Source: Kordia jejudonensis (lineage in GTDB: Bacteria; Bacteroidota; Bacteroidia; Flavobacteriales; Flavobacteriaceae). From it: a DNA stretch of 64,000 nucleotides. The stretch spans positions 61,944 to 125,943 of the forward strand of contig NZ_LBMG01000013.1 of the NCBI RefSeq assembly GCF_001005315.1, read 5' to 3'. The notes under the pieces were generated by a model. That model worked only from the letters and a program-made list of their open reading frames with translations, was not told the origin of the DNA and searched no databases. This document shows, piece after piece, positions 62,601 through 64,000 of the stretch (position 1 is the stretch's first letter; every line of letters begins with the position of its first letter). Position numbers and translations under genes: made by a program.

Positions 62601-63402
62601 ATTGAATCGCAGTGTTTTCAATGTCAGTAATCGATTTTATATAGCCCAATCCGCGCACTACATATTCTGCTTGATTGATTTCAATGGTTTTTGCGCCAAT
62701 TTCTTTGTTGGTGTTCCGAACAGCATTGACCACTTGTGCTAAAGAAAGGTTGTATTTTTTTAGTACATCAGGATTGACATCTATTTGGTATTCTTGTACA
62801 TAACCGCCAATGGAAGCTACTTCCGACACATCGGCAGCACTAGATAATGCAGGTTTTACATAGTAATCTTGAATGCTTCGGAGTTCTTGTAAATTCCAGC
62901 CACCTGTTACGTTTCCGTTTTCGTCTCTACCTTCTAAGGTGTACCAAAATATTTGTCCGAGTCCTGTAGCATCAGGTCCAAGTGTAGGTTGTACATTTTC
63001 GGGTAGTAATGCACTTGGTAAGGCGTTTAGTTTTTCTAAAATTCGGCTCCGACTCCAATAGAAATCGACCTCATCATTAAATATAATATAGATACTAGAG
63101 AATCCAAACATGGACGAACTTCGCACGGTTTTTACACCTGGAATTCCCATCAATGCTGTCGTTAACGGATAGGTAATTTGATCTTCAATATCTTTTGGCG
63201 AACGTCCTTGCCATTTGGTAAATACAATTTGTTGATTTTCGCCAATATTAGGAATTGCATCTACGGCAACTGCGTTTTTAGGAAATGCGCCTAAGTTCCA
63301 ATTGAATGGAGCTGTACTGAGTCCAAACCCAATGATAGTGATGAGTAGGAGTATCGTAACAAGCTTATGATGTATTAAAAATTTGATGCTTTTATTGAGC
63401 AT
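59656..63402 (-). CDS. cusA: CusA/CzcA-type RND metal efflux pump
   Basis: The 1248-residue proton antiporter is in the heavy-metal RND group. The N-terminal half has MVDMGIVLIENITRHLEED (about 430), close to the CusA proton-relay motif, and the second half has TDDGVIMATYLTQS (about 1145). It is about 200 residues longer than CusA or CzcA (about 1050). Extra membrane segments lie around 522-627, and a long insert lies in the second periplasmic loop (about 750-850). Metal choice cannot be read with certainty; copper/silver is favoured by the HMA-type neighbours. Confidence 0.88.
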   Translation of the reverse strand: MLNKSIKFLIHHKLVTILLLITIIGFGLSTAPFNWNLGAFPKNAVAVDAIPNIGENQQIVFTKWQGRSPKDIEDQITYPLTTALMGIPGVKTVRSSSMFGFSSIYIIFNDEVDFYWSRSRILEKLNALPSALLPENVQPTLGPDATGLGQIFWYTLEGRDENGNVTGGWNLQELRSIQDYYVKPALSSAADVSEVASIGGYVQEYQIDVNPDVLKKYNLSLAQVVNAVRNTNKEIGAKTIEINQAEYVVRGLGYIKSITDIENTAIQSKNFTPIRIKDVANVYLGPAERRGILDKEGAEVVGGVVVARFGANPMEVITNVKDKIKTIANGLPTKTLKDGRVSQLTIVPFYDRTELIEETLYTLEEALTLEILITLLIIIIMVLNLRASVLIASVLPIAVLFVFITMKLGQVDANIVALSGIAIAIGTMVDMGIVLIENITRHLEEDTENTPINSLVYNATSEVSGAILTAVLTTIVSFIPVFMLVGAEGKLFSPLAYTKTMALISAIIVTLFILPALAAWVFGWKQTSKSLKYVINFSLIAFAAYTMTHNIYMGIPLLFIASVNLAQVQEFISKTTAKRMQFIIAIAILIAVLTNYWRPLGYTNNLAINFIFVIVTCAVVIGTFLIFIKYYERMLRWALANKLLFLSIPLLILIAGVQIWRTTGKEFMPALNEGSFLLMPTSLPHAGIAENKKILQQLDMSVANIPEIETVVGKAGRVESALDPAPLSMYENIIIYKPEYILDENGNPQRFKVDDDGRFLLKDNSGVVENKQSISTALDVTNSSNQVARGTYDVSKSDLIPDKNGELYRNWRPHIQSPDDIWQEIVKATKLPSITSAPKLQPIETRLIMLQTGMRSPMGIKIKGQNLEQIEAFGLELESILKEVPDVKQETVFAERLIGKPYLILDINRNEIARYGLSIKAVQDILEVAIGGKIVTQTIEGRERYNVRIRYPRELRSSPTDIENILVPLPNGSEILLKELVTIGYEKGPQLIKSEDTFLVSYVLFNKQSDISEVTLVEELQTIIQKRIDAGSLVVPKGVNFEFSGTYEQQVRAEQTLVIIVPIVLLIIFLILYFQFKSIATSFFIFAGIAVAFAGGFIMIWLYGQAWFLDISVFDTNLRTLFQIQTINLSVAVWVGFIALFGIATDDGVIMATYLTQSFQKQQPETTKDIREAVVTAGMKRIRPCLMTTATTLLALLPILTSTGRGSDIMIPMAIPSFGGMLIALITLFIVPILYSWHKEIQFKNENA

Positions 63403-63504
63403 AAGAGTTGATATTTATACAAACGAATGTGTGAATACTTGTGTAAATAGTTAGGTTTCCCTAGTGAAGAAATTCATAGGAATCTAACGTTCGTAGTATG
63501 TATA

Positions 63505-63918
63505 TCAAATTAAAAAAGTCTCGTCTAAGAGCTGAATGTCCTTGACTAAAGGCGGCGGAATATAAGGTTTGTATACTGTTTTTTCTTCGTCTACTGTAGG
63601 AAGTACAAAGATATAATGGTATACAAATGCTGTGATAATTATTTGTGAAGTGAATGTAATATCATCGTAGTTTGTCTGTAATTCTTGTTGTCCTTGGATA
63701 AAGGTACTGATATCATTACAACATGGTGTTTGCTGAATTGTTGTTTGGTCAGAAGCTATTTGTGCGACTTCCATACCACAGTTTTCCGCTTCAATACCAA
63801 TTGCCATGCTCATTTTTTGTCCACCACAAATATGTTCATTGATGGTAAATGAAAAGGTAGAGCATAAGACGAGCAATGCTAGTAGAGACGTACAGATATG
63901 TTTAATGATTTTTTTCAT
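63505..63918 (-). CDS. HYC_CC_PP family exported protein
   Basis: The 137-residue protein has a signal/anchor segment (about 8-25), then H29-x-C31, a CC pair at 66-67 and a PPP motif near 121-123, the pattern that names the HYC_CC_PP family. It precedes the cusA gene by 102 bp on the same strand and probably belongs to the copper-efflux unit. Cys and His residues suggest metal binding (inference). TACTTTTA (63934-63927) could be its -7 box. Confidence 0.75.
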   Translation of the reverse strand: MKKIIKHICTSLLALLVLCSTFSFTINEHICGGQKMSMAIGIEAENCGMEVAQIASDQTTIQQTPCCNDISTFIQGQQELQTNYDDITFTSQIIITAFVYHYIFVLPTVDEEKTVYKPYIPPPLVKDIQLLDETFLI

Positions 63919-63970
63919 TCAGAATGTAAAAGTACGAAAAGTTTTTTATAGTTGGGATGTTTTGTTCTCG

Positions 63971-64000
63971 GGTCGCTTCGCTTTTTGGTCGCTTTGCTTT
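63971..64000. repeat. short direct repeat at window end
   Basis: Two near-identical copies of GGTCGCTTYGCTTT start at 63971 and 63987. The rest of 63919-64000 shows no gene and continues beyond the window. Confidence 0.5.

Overview
The window is AT-rich DNA from a marine-type member of the Bacteroidetes, most likely the family Flavobacteriaceae (a Kordia-like genus is a guess). The evidence is two SusC/SusD polysaccharide-utilization loci, C-terminal type IX secretion (T9SS) sorting domains, Bacteroidetes promoters of the form TTTG-N19-TAnnTTTG, many lipoproteins and a Flavobacteria-style HYC_CC_PP protein. I saw no tRNA, rRNA, CRISPR array or intact insertion sequence.

Layout. (1) 1-3300: small exported proteins, one with an 8-Cys hydrophobic C-terminus, an Lrp/AsnC regulator divergent from a VOC protein, and a tiny lipoprotein. 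(2) 3.5-24 kb: an alginate locus. It holds four PL7-type lyase genes (one with two catalytic domains), a T9SS-secreted accessory protein, KdgF, SusC/SusD plus a PKD lipoprotein, a FadR-type GntR regulator, an ExuT-like transporter, a DEH-reductase-like SDR, a LacI regulator, KDG kinase, KDPG aldolase and a truncated second LacI. Together they would cut alginate outside the cell, import oligomers, linearise unsaturated uronate to DEH, reduce it to KDG and feed KDPG to pyruvate plus glyceraldehyde-3-phosphate. TGGTWWACCA operators, often in 13-bp register, lie upstream of four of these transcription units. Separate AAACGTTT palindromes lie between lacI and the kinase. (3) 24-39.8 kb: a second locus with a membrane-anchored regulator, SusC/SusD/SusE-like proteins, two GH30 enzymes, a ricin-type lectin, a GH5 enzyme and a sodium:solute symporter. 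A beta-glucan, possibly beta-1,6-linked, is the likely substrate.

(4) 39.8-47.7 kb: a stress and low-oxygen type cluster with three tandem two-domain universal stress proteins, paralogous lipoproteins, a P1B-4-like metal ATPase and a PNPOx-fold protein. Five TGAY-N4-RYCA sites (Crp/Fnr-like) each sit 33-34 bp upstream of a -7 box in this cluster. It also contains an in-frame chimera of two decayed genes. (5) 47.7-55.5 kb: mixed chromosomal genes, namely a DnaQ/GIY-YIG nuclease beside a LexA-like S24 repressor, an LprI-like protein, an orphan RiPP-like peptide with cysteines every seven residues, an M28 peptidase and DUF3108 and DUF423 proteins. (6) 55.5-63.9 kb: a Cu/Ag-type efflux operon on the minus strand (HYC_CC_PP, CusA, TolC/CusC, HMA-MauE, CusB, HMA lipoprotein).
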